31,261 bases of DNA, taken from assembly GCA_964468805.1 (NCBI GenBank), contig CAYXWM010000031.1, positions 1-31,261 on the forward strand, given 5' to 3'. A model generated the notes under the pieces. It did no database searches and was not told the origin of the DNA. It saw nothing but the letters and a program-made list of their open reading frames with translations. This stretch comes from CAYXWM01 sp964468805. Lineage in GTDB: Bacteria; Bacillota; Clostridia; Lachnospirales; WRBF01. Positions 8,695-16,934 of the stretch are shown here, piece after piece. Positions within the stretch are counted from its first letter, which is position 1, and the number at the start of each line of letters is the position of its first letter. The position numbers and the translations under genes were made by a program.

Positions 8695-9849
8695 ATGAAA
8701 GCCTTTGATAATATTATGAACACATACAACCGCTTTTCCTTGGTTTTGACAAAAGGCAGCGGTATGTATGTTTATGACGACCAAGGCAAGGAATATCTGG
8801 ATTTTGTGGCAGGTATAGCGGTTAACGCTTTGGGTCACGGTCATAAGGGGCTTGCGGAAGTAATCGCCAAACAAGCCGAAACCTTAATTCATGTTTCCAA
8901 TTTATACTGGACTCAACCCCAACTTTCTCTTGCCGGCAAACTTACGGAAAACTCCTGTTTTGACAGGGTATTTTTCTGCAACTCCGGTGCGGAAGCCATT
9001 GAGGGTGCTTTAAAATTATCCCGTAAATACGGCAAAGGTCGCTACGAAATAATTTGCATGGAAAACTCTTTCCACGGACGTTCTTATGGGGCGATTACCG
9101 CTACCGGGCAAAAGAAATACCAAGCCGGTTTGGAACCCTTGTTACCCGGCATAGTTCACGTACCTTTTAACGATTTTCAAGCCTTGGAAGCAGTTGTAAA
9201 CGAAAAAACCTGTGCCATACTTTTGGAGCCCATACAGGGCGAAGGCGGAATTAAATCCGCTAACAATGAATATCTCGAAAATGTTCGTAAACTTTGCGAC
9301 AAACATGACTTGCTTTTGATTTTTGACGAAATTCAATGCGGTGTTGGACGTTGCGGAACATTGTTTGCACATGAATATTTCGGCGTTAAACCGGACGTGG
9401 TTACTCTGGCTAAAGGACTGGCAGGCGGCGTTCCCATAGGAGCCTTGCTGGCTGTGGAAAAAGCGGCTCAAGCCTTTGCACCCGGCGACCATGCTTCAAC
9501 CTTCGGCGGCAACCCTCTGGCAACAGCCTCCGCCGATTATGTAGTGAGTCAACTTCTTGGCGGCTTGCTGGAAAACGTAAACAAACAAAGTAAATATCTT
9601 ATTGAAAAACTGCAAGCACTAAAAGAAAAATTCCCTATAATTACAGATGTACGGGGATTGGGCTTAATGCTTGGTATAGAATTAACCGTACCCACTGCCC
9701 CGATTATAGGCAAATGTCTGGAAAACGGTTTGCTGTTGGTAGGCTCCGGAACCAATGTAATTCGTTTTGTACCGCCGTTTATTTTAACAGAAGAAGATAC
9801 AGACAAGGCTATGGATATTTTAGCTAAGGCTTTGGAAAGTTCTGTATAA
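8695..9849 (+). CDS. argD: Acetylornithine aminotransferase
   Basis: This PLP-dependent class III aminotransferase of 384 residues makes N-acetylornithine from the semialdehyde with glutamate as amino donor. NSGAEAIEGALKL (96-108), the PLP-binding FDEIQCGVGR (210-219) and the Schiff-base Lys240 in LAKGLAGGVPIGA are clear, and ASTFGGNPLA follows. It is the last gene of argCJBD and ends at a strong shared terminator. The length and motif set favour ArgD over GabT or ornithine aminotransferase, and the operon settles it. Confidence 0.96.
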   Translation: MKAFDNIMNTYNRFSLVLTKGSGMYVYDDQGKEYLDFVAGIAVNALGHGHKGLAEVIAKQAETLIHVSNLYWTQPQLSLAGKLTENSCFDRVFFCNSGAEAIEGALKLSRKYGKGRYEIICMENSFHGRSYGAITATGQKKYQAGLEPLLPGIVHVPFNDFQALEAVVNEKTCAILLEPIQGEGGIKSANNEYLENVRKLCDKHDLLLIFDEIQCGVGRCGTLFAHEYFGVKPDVVTLAKGLAGGVPIGALLAVEKAAQAFAPGDHASTFGGNPLATASADYVVSQLLGGLLENVNKQSKYLIEKLQALKEKFPIITDVRGLGLMLGIELTVPTAPIIGKCLENGLLLVGSGTNVIRFVPPFILTEEDTDKAMDILAKALESSV

Positions 9850-9850
9850 T

Positions 9851-9885
9851 AAAAACCCTTGAGATTTCGGTCTCAAGGGTTTTTT
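9851..9885. terminator. Bidirectional terminator, argD / GH18 gene
   Basis: A perfect 14-bp stem, AAAAACCCTTGAGA / TCTCAAGGGTTTTT, has loop TTTCGG and a T run on the plus strand and A-rich flank giving a T run on the minus strand. It serves the convergent argD and SLH-protein genes. Confidence 0.9.
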
Positions 9886-9901
9886 GATTAAGTTTTTCGT
9901 A

Positions 9902-11959
9902 TTATCTGGGTTCTACAATATTTCTTTCTTGTTCCTGACCTTCGTATTCAAGTTGTTTCAATTGACGAATCGGAACGCTGCTTAATTTGTTAAGGACATC
10001 TTGCAACTCTGTTTCGGTTATGGGTGCTTCCGGGAAGAATTGTCCGATTGCATCCGTTACTATAATTTGAAGCTCGATAAATTTATTAACGGCGTAGTAT
10101 GCTTCGGGGTTTTCTTCCTTGCTTATATCCCAAACCTTGTCGCTTTCAAAGTTTACGGTATCCGGCAAGTCAAACATTTTGTCCAGACAGTCTATCAATT
10201 CGGCTCTGGTCATAGGCTCGTCGGGATAGAATTTGTTCCAAGCGTCGGGCTTGATTATTCCGTAACGTCTTGCCTTTAACACATAGTATTTGTTGGGATG
10301 ATTAGCCATGTCGTTAAAGTTAAGGTCAAAACGTGAAATTTCGGGCAGGCTTGAAGCAAAAATCATAAGTTGCTTAATTGCTTCGCTGCGAGTTAAGACG
10401 CCCGGAGTGTTTTGGTTTCCGTTACCGTTTTGATTTCCGTTACCGTTTTGGTTTCCGTTTCCGTTGGGATTAATTCTTGCATAATTCAGTTCGGGCGAAT
10501 ACTCAAAATCAAGAGCATTTTTATCTTCTTCGCCGTAAAGTGATAAGTTGTATAAGCTTGTATTGTCTAATGAGCTGTTGTTGGGCTGTTGGTTTGTATT
10601 GCCGTCCGGCAGAGTTGTGGGGTCAACAACCTCGATTTTAATAATTTCGGTTTGTACCGTACCCTTCTCCATATCATAAGTTTCTGCTGAAGTCCAATTC
10701 CTGATTACGGTTTTTTTGTTTTGACCCGGGGCTGATTCGTTGGGTCTTGGTGGTTTTGGTGTAGGTGTAGGAGTTGGTGTGGGTGCAGGAGTGGGGGTTG
10801 GTGTAGGTGTGGGTGCTGGGGTTGGTGTGGGTGCCGGCGTTGGAGTGGGTGTAGGTGCCGGTGTGGGCGTAGGTGCCGGTGTGGGCGTAGGTGCCGGAGT
10901 GGGCGTAGGTGTGGGTGCCGCTACTGTTTTATAATTGGCATACTCTACCCAAATTTCTTTGGTATCTTGACCCAAAGCCCAGCTTCCCGAGCCTCTCAAG
11001 TTATATCTGTTTACCAAGTCCAACTTCCATGCTGTTGCTGTCAAATCGTCATACCATATTTCATATTCGCCCGGGGATAATACTCTGCCGCCCCAAAGTT
11101 TGGGCATTACTTCGCCCGAAGTTAAAATAAGCTTAACCTGAGCGGATTGCTTGTCTGGGTAATAAGTTTTTGTGGTATTGTAGTTTTCGAGAAGGTTTTT
11201 CACGTCAAGAGCCGTGATTCCGTTACCGCCAACTGCATCGCCAACTTTCCAGAAACGACCGAAGAAGGGCAGTCCCAGAACAATTTTATCGGGAGTGGTG
11301 TATTTAAGAGCATATTGTACGGTTTTTTCAACCCAGGGACTGCTTGCTATGGGCCCCGGAGCACTGCCGTAATAAGATTCGTCATAACCCATAATCATGA
11401 GGTAATCGGAATATCTGCTTAATCCGGTATAGTCATAGGAGCCATGCCATCCTTGGGTCCAGCCGTAGGGATTTGCCGCAACGGAAACCGTAATCAGTTT
11501 GTCGGGCATACGTTCGCGTAAACGCTTAACAAAATTTGTGTAGGCGTCACGGTGAAGATGGGACACGTTTTCTATATCCACGTTGATACCGTCGATATTA
11601 TAAGTATTTATTACATTTGCTACTTGGGCGGTGAGAGCTTCTGTGTTATCCAGAGCTCGGATTCCCAGTTCTCTGTCCCAGTGATTACTGATAAAGGGTA
11701 TAACCTTGATGTTTTTATTATGCATTGCATTAATAAAATTGGCATCAATTTTGGGATAGTATAAGCTGCCGTCGGGGTTGATGTCAAAATAGTCCGGGGA
11801 GACGCTGTTCAGTATTCCGTCGGTATTTGCCACGTTGTTATTGTACTGAGTTGTGGTTCCGCCGAACAAAAATGACATTGCATATTCATGGGCAAAGGCA
11901 GGCGTAGTTAGGCTTGCCGCCAATACCATTGCCGAAAAAATTTTTACGAATTTTTTCAA
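9902..11959 (-). CDS. Secreted GH18 glycosidase with SLH wall anchor
   Basis: The 685-residue protein has a signal peptide (residues 1-23, ending TPAFA), so it is exported. Residues 25-345 are a GH18 barrel of the YaaH/SleL type: the motif DGINVDIE (123-130) supplies Glu130 as acid, and YDESYYGSAPGP is typical of this group, which cuts N-acetylglucosamine linkages in peptidoglycan. A Pro-Thr-Ala linker (347-403, reiterated TPTPAP units) follows, then a low-complexity NGNGNQ stretch (498-517). Two SLH-like segments (about 521-595 and 600-665, with FYPDEPMTRAELID and FFPEAPITETEL) should bind secondary wall polymer. The start has AAGGAGG upstream. There are fewer SLH repeats than the usual three. 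A wall- or spore-remodelling role is likely; the true substrate is not shown by the sequence. Confidence 0.88.
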   Translation of the reverse strand: MKKFVKIFSAMVLAASLTTPAFAHEYAMSFLFGGTTTQYNNNVANTDGILNSVSPDYFDINPDGSLYYPKIDANFINAMHNKNIKVIPFISNHWDRELGIRALDNTEALTAQVANVINTYNIDGINVDIENVSHLHRDAYTNFVKRLRERMPDKLITVSVAANPYGWTQGWHGSYDYTGLSRYSDYLMIMGYDESYYGSAPGPIASSPWVEKTVQYALKYTTPDKIVLGLPFFGRFWKVGDAVGGNGITALDVKNLLENYNTTKTYYPDKQSAQVKLILTSGEVMPKLWGGRVLSPGEYEIWYDDLTATAWKLDLVNRYNLRGSGSWALGQDTKEIWVEYANYKTVAAPTPTPTPAPTPTPAPTPTPAPTPTPTPAPTPTPAPTPTPTPTPAPTPTPTPTPKPPRPNESAPGQNKKTVIRNWTSAETYDMEKGTVQTEIIKIEVVDPTTLPDGNTNQQPNNSSLDNTSLYNLSLYGEEDKNALDFEYSPELNYARINPNGNGNQNGNGNQNGNGNQNTPGVLTRSEAIKQLMIFASSLPEISRFDLNFNDMANHPNKYYVLKARRYGIIKPDAWNKFYPDEPMTRAELIDCLDKMFDLPDTVNFESDKVWDISKEENPEAYYAVNKFIELQIIVTDAIGQFFPEAPITETELQDVLNKLSSVPIRQLKQLEYEGQEQERNIVEPR

Positions 11960-12039
11960 ATCAATTCCTCCTTTTCTGATATTTAGTTTTTGTTGAAATA
12001 TGTTGAATATTCCTATAAAAATTTGTAAATTACTCGTCT

Positions 12040-12177
12040 TATACTTAATTGCACAAGGAATAGTAACAAAAGCTATTCTTCGTAAACGGTTCGCTCTTGC
12101 GTTTTATGAAAAAAACACCGGTCGCTCACCACTACGAATATACGCTTTTATTACTACTTAACTAGAAATTAAGTATA
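12040..12177. repeat. MITE-like inverted-repeat element, copy A
   Basis: Terminal inverted repeats TATACTTAATT (12040-12050) and AATTAAGTATA (12167-12177) bound 138 bp. Inside are two hairpins, AAGGAATAG/CTATTCTT around 12055-12080 and CGTAAACG/CGTTTTATG around 12081-12108, then CACCGGTCGCTCACC. The first 102 bp recur at 27688-27790, and the hairpin core recurs in reverse at 16966-17007. It lies between the divergent SLH-protein and parA genes. It could be a non-autonomous transposable element or a repeated structured RNA; no transposase is nearby. Confidence 0.65.
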
Positions 12178-12340
12178 AAGTCTCGTAAAAAATTTCTTTC
12201 GTAAAAATATATTTTCCCAATCCTCCGGCAAAAGGCTTTATAATTTAATAATTTAAAAGATAATATGTATTACAGTATTTTCAAAAGACGAAATAATTTG
12301 CGATTTTTTGACATAAAACCTTTTTCAGCCGGCAAATTAA

Positions 12341-12349
12341 TGATATACT
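12341..12349 (+). promoter_or_regulatory. Possible extended -10 promoter for parA
   Basis: TGATATACT is an extended -10 (TGn-TATACT) about 140 bases before parA. The TTGACA at 12308-12313 is too far away (30 bp) to be its -35. The leader holds a 6-bp hairpin CGTTCC-N7-GGAACG at 12415-12433. Confidence 0.35.
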
Positions 12350-12489
12350 AAAAATAACGCTATAAAATAAGCAGACTTTGAGAAAAACCTTATATATAAG
12401 ATATTTATAAAATCCGTTCCCACATTAGGAACGTCTTTACAGCGGCTATAACCATAATAAAGCCGGGGTAAAATTTGGAGGTGCAAAAC

Positions 12490-13263
12490 TTGGGTAGAAT
12501 AATAGCAATAGCCAATCAAAAAGGCGGTGTGGGAAAGACGACCACAAGCGTCAATTTATCGGCCTGTTTGGCACAGGCAGGCAAAAAGGTGCTTGTAGTG
12601 GACTGTGACCCTCAAGGAAACACCACTTCCGGCTTGGGTATAGAAAAAAATGAACTTAACTGTACGCTTTATCACCTTATTATAGGTGAAAAAAGCTTAG
12701 ATGAAACCGTAAGAAAAACCTGTGTGGAAAACCTTGATATATTGCCGTCAAACATTAATTTGGCAGGTGCAGAAGTTGATTTGATAGGATACGACGAAAG
12801 AGAATACATATTAAAAAATGCTTTAATAAAACCAAAGGCTTACTATGACTTTATTTTAATAGACTGTCCGCCTTCTTTAAATGTACTGACAATTAACGCC
12901 CTAACAGCGGCGGATTCCATTTTGGTTCCCATTCAATGCGAATATTACGCCCTTGAGGGTCTGACTCAATTGTTCCACACAATTAATCTTGTGCAAAGAA
13001 AGCTTAACCCCAAATTGGAAATAGAAGGCGTAGTATTTACCATGTACGACCCCAGAACAAATCTTTCCATGCAAGTTGTTGAAGAAGTTAAGGAACATTT
13101 GGGCAGCTCCGTATACAGATGTATTATCCCCAGAAATGTGCGATTAAGTGAAGCTCCCAGCCACGGCTTACCCATTACTTTGTATGACAAAAAATCCAAG
13201 GGTGCCGAGGGTTACGTAATTCTGTCCAATGAAGTTATTAAGAACGCACATATGTACTTATAA
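12490..13263 (+). CDS. parA: Chromosome-partitioning ATPase ParA (Soj)
   Basis: The 257-residue ParA/MinD-family ATPase has the deviant Walker A KGGVGKTTT (11-19), the DCDPQGNTTSG switch region and DCPPSLNVLTINA. With ParB it separates replicated origins and binds DNA non-specifically as an ATP dimer. I choose the TTG at 12490 because GGAGGTG (12477-12483) is six bases before it; reading from 12475 would translate through that site. There is no N-terminal DNA-binding extension, as in chromosomal Soj. parB follows after 52 bases. Confidence 0.95.
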   Translation: MGRIIAIANQKGGVGKTTTSVNLSACLAQAGKKVLVVDCDPQGNTTSGLGIEKNELNCTLYHLIIGEKSLDETVRKTCVENLDILPSNINLAGAEVDLIGYDEREYILKNALIKPKAYYDFILIDCPPSLNVLTINALTAADSILVPIQCEYYALEGLTQLFHTINLVQRKLNPKLEIEGVVFTMYDPRTNLSMQVVEEVKEHLGSSVYRCIIPRNVRLSEAPSHGLPITLYDKKSKGAEGYVILSNEVIKNAHMYL

Positions 13264-13315
13264 ACCCGGTATCTTAAATACATACAAATTTCAAGCTTTT
13301 CGAAGGAGGTAAAAT

Positions 13316-14176
13316 ATGTCTAATACTCGCAAAGCACTGGGCAAGGGCTTAGGTATGCTGATTCCCACGGAAAGTCCTAAAACCGAGGACAAATCGGGAG
13401 TAATAGAAGTTGATATAAATAAAATCGAGCCTAATAAATTGCAACCCCGTAAATATTTTGATGAGGATTCATTAAACGAACTTGCCGAATCCATGAAAAC
13501 CTTCGGTTTGATTCAGCCCTTGATAGTAAAGGAAGAGGACGGTTATTATTCAATTATCGCCGGTGAACGCCGCTGGAGAGCCGCAAGAATAGCAAAACTC
13601 CCTACGCTTCCCGTAATAATCAAGGAATACAACGCCGTGGAAATGCTGCAAGTTGCCTTAATAGAAAACATACAACGCAAGGATTTAAACCCGGTTGAGG
13701 AAGCCCAATGCTACAAACGTCTTATTGAGGAGTTTTTTTTCAGTCAAGAAGACGTTGCCGCTAAAATAGGTAAAAGCCGCAGCTCTGTTTCAAACGCCAT
13801 TAATCTCTTAAATTTGGACGAAAGAGTACAGAATTTTATAATCGAAGGAAAATTATCCGTTGCAAAGGGACGAGCCTTGCTTACCCTCAACGACAATTAC
13901 TATCAATTCGAACTGGCCGAAAAAATAATCGAAGAAGACCTGTCTCTTAAAGATATAGAAAAACTTATCGCCGGGCTAAATGAAAATGCCCAACCCAAAA
14001 AGCCCCAACAGGAAAAAAACTCCCACTTTATTCAAGCCGAACAAGATCTGAAACAAATTTTTGGCACAAAGGTTATAATCAAGGACAAAAAGAACAAAGG
14101 GAAAATAGAAATAGAGTACTATTCTAACGAAGAGTTGGACAGGCTTATGTCCATGTTTAAAAGAATAGTTCCGTAA
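13316..14176 (+). CDS. parB: Chromosome-partitioning protein ParB (Spo0J)
   Basis: The 286-residue protein has a short N-terminal tail starting SNTRKALGKGLGMLIP (the ParA-stimulating lysine/arginine region of Spo0J), a ParB/Srx CTPase fold with ENIQRKDLNPVEEA and the arginine-rich GERRWRAA (83-90), then a central helix-turn-helix around 135-160 (AAKIGKSRSSVSNAINLL) and a C-terminal dimerisation tail. AAGGAGGT precedes the ATG. It nucleates on parS and slides as a CTP clamp; I saw no parS in this window. Confidence 0.95.
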   Translation: MSNTRKALGKGLGMLIPTESPKTEDKSGVIEVDINKIEPNKLQPRKYFDEDSLNELAESMKTFGLIQPLIVKEEDGYYSIIAGERRWRAARIAKLPTLPVIIKEYNAVEMLQVALIENIQRKDLNPVEEAQCYKRLIEEFFFSQEDVAAKIGKSRSSVSNAINLLNLDERVQNFIIEGKLSVAKGRALLTLNDNYYQFELAEKIIEEDLSLKDIEKLIAGLNENAQPKKPQQEKNSHFIQAEQDLKQIFGTKVIIKDKKNKGKIEIEYYSNEELDRLMSMFKRIVP

Positions 14177-14322
14177 GAAAGAATACAGTGAACTTACAGT
14201 GAATTTATTTGGGAAACTTACTTGAAAGATAAAGTTATATTTAATGAAGCTTGAGGAAGTGTAATATTTTTAATGAAAAAACAGACCTCGAGTTATGTTT
14301 TAGAAAACATGGAGCTGATTTA

Positions 14323-14820
14323 ATGGATTTTTTAAGCACAGAAGTACTCGTTGTGGTTTTGATTGTAATTACAGCCGCTCTTTTGGTTCTTTGCATTATA
14401 AACACTTTTACCTTGGTTAAGGTAAAACAACGTGTTAACAAATTTTTTGGTGAACGGGGCGGTCTTAGGGATGTGGAAAGTATGCTGGAGGAGCATTTGG
14501 AAAACAACAAGCTGTTGGACGAAAAATTCGAAATGATTTCCGAATCCATAGATTCCATAAATGCCCGCCTTGCAAAGTGCCTCCAAAATGTAAGCCTGGT
14601 TCGCTACAATCCCTTTGAAGATATGGGCGGCGATTTCTCATATGCTTTAGCCCTATTGGACGAAAACTACGACGGTATTCTTTTAAACGGGCTTCACGCC
14701 AGAGACTACTGCCATACATATGCAAAGCCCATTTCCGGGCTTAATTCCGAATACCCCTTGTCAAAAGAAGAAAAGAAAGCCTTGACCGGGGCAGCGGTGA
14801 CCCAAGAGAAAAGTAAATAA
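14323..14820 (+). CDS. DUF4446 membrane-anchored protein
   Basis: The 165-residue protein has one N-terminal membrane helix (about 7-30), a short charged coiled-coil region (35-85), and the DUF4446 core with RYNPFEDMGGDFSYALALLD (94-113) and the later YAKPISG. DUF4446 genes commonly sit just after parB in Firmicutes, as here; the function is unknown. I start at ATG 14323, with GGAG eight bases upstream; a TTG at 14251 would add 24 residues without a proper site. A strong terminator follows. Confidence 0.85.
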   Translation: MDFLSTEVLVVVLIVITAALLVLCIINTFTLVKVKQRVNKFFGERGGLRDVESMLEEHLENNKLLDEKFEMISESIDSINARLAKCLQNVSLVRYNPFEDMGGDFSYALALLDENYDGILLNGLHARDYCHTYAKPISGLNSEYPLSKEEKKALTGAAVTQEKSK

Positions 14821-14830
14821 TGCCGGTTTT

Positions 14831-14871
14831 AAAAGACCCTGTTCACCCATTTTCGTGCAACAGGGTCTTTT
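14831..14871 (+). terminator. Terminator after parA-parB-DUF4446
   Basis: A perfect 13-bp stem AAAAGACCCTGTT / AACAGGGTCTTTT with a 15-base loop begins 10 bases after the DUF4446 stop and ends in T-rich sequence. Confidence 0.88.
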
Positions 14872-14933
14872 GTTGTTATCTGAGACGGTTGCGAAACTAT
14901 GTAATAATTAAAAAGTAGTCTTAGCTTTTGCCC

Positions 14934-15135
14934 GGGAATTGGTATGACTGTAAAATTAATTATCTATATGTCAATTTTTATACGCCAATCTCATAGAATA
15001 TTTATAATAGTTATTGCACCGCATTAACTACTCGGTAAATGCCGGCACTAATCCCAACTCTTATAATTGCATATGGGATTGGTATTCTTTTATACTAATT
15101 CCATATAAGTTGAAGGACAAAAATGGAATCAGTAT
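14934..15135. repeat. Array of alternating inverted ACTAATTCCA-type units
   Basis: Six related 10-13 base units alternate in orientation in this gene-free stretch: GGGAATTGGTAT (14934), ATACGCCAATCTC (14980), ACTAATCCCA (15047), TGGGATTGGTAT (15074), ATACTAATTCCA (15092) and TGGAATCAGTAT (15124). Units 3-4 and 5-6 form good hairpins with 17- and 20-base loops. The segment 15092-15122 recurs in reverse at 17089-17119 (29 of 31 by hand). The array lies just upstream of the Met-rich gene pair, so it could be a repeat cluster or part of their leader. Confidence 0.55.
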
Positions 15136-15231
15136 ATATGAATTTTTTCGGAGCTATTTTATCCGAATAATCCATATTATCACCATAAACCCGGTTTTAC
15201 CGCCCCAAGATATTTTTTGAGGAGGCTTTAT

Positions 15232-15384
15232 ATGAACAGTTTTGGCAATCCTATGATGTTGATGCTTATGCTCATGATGATGCAAGGCGGAATGGCCGGA
15301 AACGACATGATTATGTTAATGCTGATTATGATGATGATGTCCGGCGGTAACGGCGGTTACAAAATGATGGAAGCGGGAATGTAG
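15232..15384 (+). CDS. Met-rich 50-residue peptide
   Basis: This short frame has a strong ribosome binding site, GAGGAGG six bases before ATG 15232, so I take it as real. The 50-residue product has 19 methionines (38%) and an internal duplication: residues 6-20 (NPMMLMLMLMMMQGG) resemble 24-39 (NDMIMLMLIMMMMSGG). Each unit is a hydrophobic Met/Leu stretch closed by a Gly-Gly turn, consistent with a membrane hairpin or a methionine-rich packing or oxidant-sink peptide. The C-terminus is short and mildly charged. Its stop codon is part of the AGGAGGAGG of the next gene, so the two are probably co-translated. No family recognised. Confidence 0.7.
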   Translation: MNSFGNPMMLMLMLMMMQGGMAGNDMIMLMLIMMMMSGGNGGYKMMEAGM

Positions 15385-15403
15385 GAGGAGGACATGAACT
15401 GAT

Positions 15404-15871
15404 ATGGATATGTTCAAAATGTTTGAGCAGGCCATGAGTTTGTCCGAAATGTTTAAGGAGCAAGCAGGAAACCAAGACACCGAACAAAATTCCGGACCCG
15501 ACTTTCAAAAACTTATGCAAATGATGCAAATGTTCAATACTTTTAATCAAGCCGGAAATCAATCAGAAAACGTACATAGCGGCAACCAACAAACTCCCGA
15601 CCTTTCTTGGCAAATTATGTGTATAAATGCCGCCTTGCCTTATTTGGAGTTTCGGTTCCAAAAAATCCTCGGTATCATGATAAGATTAATGGAGATGCAA
15701 GAAATTCTGGAGCTTCCGGAAGATTCCGTTAATATGCATTATAATCACGATTGGCGCAGAGGAATGCTTAACGCAATAAAACCCCATACATCACCCGCCA
15801 ATCAACAAAAGATTGATTTCCTAATTAAAATGATTGAGCTTTATGATATACGAAACAATATTAAATACTAA
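15404..15871 (+). CDS. Hypothetical Met/Gln-rich protein, partner of the Met-rich peptide
   Basis: The 155-residue protein is not recognised. Its N-terminal third is Met/Phe/Gln-rich and partly repetitive (MDMFKMFEQAMSLSEMF, then LMQMMQMFNTFNQAGNQ); residues 65-155 look like a compact helical domain with LPYLEFRFQKILGIMIRLMEMQEILELP. No signal peptide or clear membrane segment. The start is bounded by an in-frame TGA at 15395-15397, so ATG 15404 is the earliest ATG; AGGAGGAGG is 12 bases upstream, so the ATG at 15410 is possible too. The gene follows the Met-rich peptide by 19 bases and shares its composition, which suggests a joint function. Confidence 0.75.
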   Translation: MDMFKMFEQAMSLSEMFKEQAGNQDTEQNSGPDFQKLMQMMQMFNTFNQAGNQSENVHSGNQQTPDLSWQIMCINAALPYLEFRFQKILGIMIRLMEMQEILELPEDSVNMHYNHDWRRGMLNAIKPHTSPANQQKIDFLIKMIELYDIRNNIKY

Positions 15872-15878
15872 ACTTTAA

Positions 15879-15927
15879 TGAAGACAGATATATTTGCGTA
15901 TTTTATGCAATATATCTGTCATCTTCA
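15879..15927. repeat. Imperfect hairpin with ACAGATATATTTGC core
   Basis: Arms at 15879-15897 and 15907-15927 pair over about 18 bp with a small bulge, around a 9-base loop. The core ACAGATATATTTGC is shared with the inverted-repeat arms at 17200-17304, pointing to one small repeat family. It starts right after the 155-residue protein's stop. Confidence 0.5.
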
Positions 15928-15949
15928 TAATCGAGGATTGATATAATAT

Positions 15950-15978
15950 AAAAAAGCTGACATAAGTCAGCTTTTTTT
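15950..15978. terminator. Bidirectional terminator
   Basis: AAAAAAGCTGAC-ATAA-GTCAGCTTTTTTT is a perfect 12-bp stem with a T run on both strands. It separates the convergent 155-residue protein and zinc-ribbon membrane protein genes. Confidence 0.88.
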
Positions 15979-15992
15979 GGGTTTTGGGAGTT

Positions 15993-16829
15993 TTATGAAA
16001 GAATTCTTAAAATGATAAACAGCAGAATAGTGCTGAAAACAGTATATGTAATATTATAACAGGCAAACATATAGACAAACTTGTCATCGTCCCAATTATG
16101 GGCATATTTAAAACCTATAAAAGAGAATATTGTGGCGAGAAGGATACCCATAGAGAAAATAAGCATGCCCAAAAGTTCAAACACAAATATAAACAATGAG
16201 CCTAAGAGTAAAGCTATAGACATAGGGATGGTAACAAAGCCGGCAAAACACAGAGCCTGTGAAAAGTCAAAACTTTTGTTGAAAATTTTAATGTACATTA
16301 AAGAAGTTACAGCAATCAAAACTGTAAAAGCCGCTGACATTATTATCGAGCAGAAGAAAACTTTAGCGTATGGCACGTCGTATTGAAAACCAAACATACC
16401 GCCAAAAGGTAACATCCTAGCAATCAAACCCATGGCTGAATTTATCATGGTGAACATAAATACCGTAAACGCTACGGCAAAGATGGCTATAAAGCCCCAT
16501 GCCAGACCTTGGTCACGTTTTTGTAAAATGTTTTTGATTGAAGTTGCGGGTTTTTTAATTGAATCAAATAAGAAGGAAAACAAATTCGTAAAATATGATG
16601 CTTGGGCTGAATAGGGTTGACCTTGAGGTTGAGCCATATAAGGCTGACCTTGAGGCATATAAGGTTGCCCCTGAGCCGGAACGGCTTGTGTATTTACCCC
16701 GGGCTGTGTCGGTCGAACCGGTGGAACCTGGGGTTGACTGTTAACTCCGGGCTGTGCTACTGAACCCGAGCAACCGCAAACCTGCCCTTCTGCCAATCCG
16801 GCTCCGCATTTGGTACAAAATCTTGCCAT
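15993..16829 (-). CDS. Zinc-ribbon, Yip1-like membrane protein
   Basis: The 278-residue protein begins with a short zinc-ribbon-like motif, FCTKCGAG...VCGCSG (cysteines at 5, 8, 18 and 20). A Pro/Gln/Tyr-rich linker of about 50 residues follows with repeated QGQPYM/S units. From about residue 80 come five hydrophobic segments typical of Yip1/DUF1282-type membrane proteins, including FIAIFAVAFTVFMFTMI and ALLLGSLFIFVFELLGMLIF. AGGAGGGT lies seven bases before the ATG. These proteins are common in Firmicutes; the function is not established, and the zinc ribbon presumably faces the cytosol. It is transcribed alone, convergent to the gene before it. Confidence 0.8.
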   Translation of the reverse strand: MARFCTKCGAGLAEGQVCGCSGSVAQPGVNSQPQVPPVRPTQPGVNTQAVPAQGQPYMPQGQPYMAQPQGQPYSAQASYFTNLFSFLFDSIKKPATSIKNILQKRDQGLAWGFIAIFAVAFTVFMFTMINSAMGLIARMLPFGGMFGFQYDVPYAKVFFCSIIMSAAFTVLIAVTSLMYIKIFNKSFDFSQALCFAGFVTIPMSIALLLGSLFIFVFELLGMLIFSMGILLATIFSFIGFKYAHNWDDDKFVYMFACYNITYTVFSTILLFIILRILS

Positions 16830-16934
16830 AATTACCCTCCTAAACTTAGTTTAACGTGAGTTCCGCAAAGCCAAAAGAGTTTTAAGGCTATAAAATTATG
16901 AGGAATTTTCACGTTTCAGGTAAGTTTATACAAC

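Noticed and set aside
10745..10915. Tandem GGTGTGGGTG-type repeats that might be taken for a repeat array or a Gly/Val protein on the plus strand
   Set aside because: They are the codons of the Pro-Thr-Ala linker of the GH18-SLH protein on the minus strand; no spacers, so not CRISPR.
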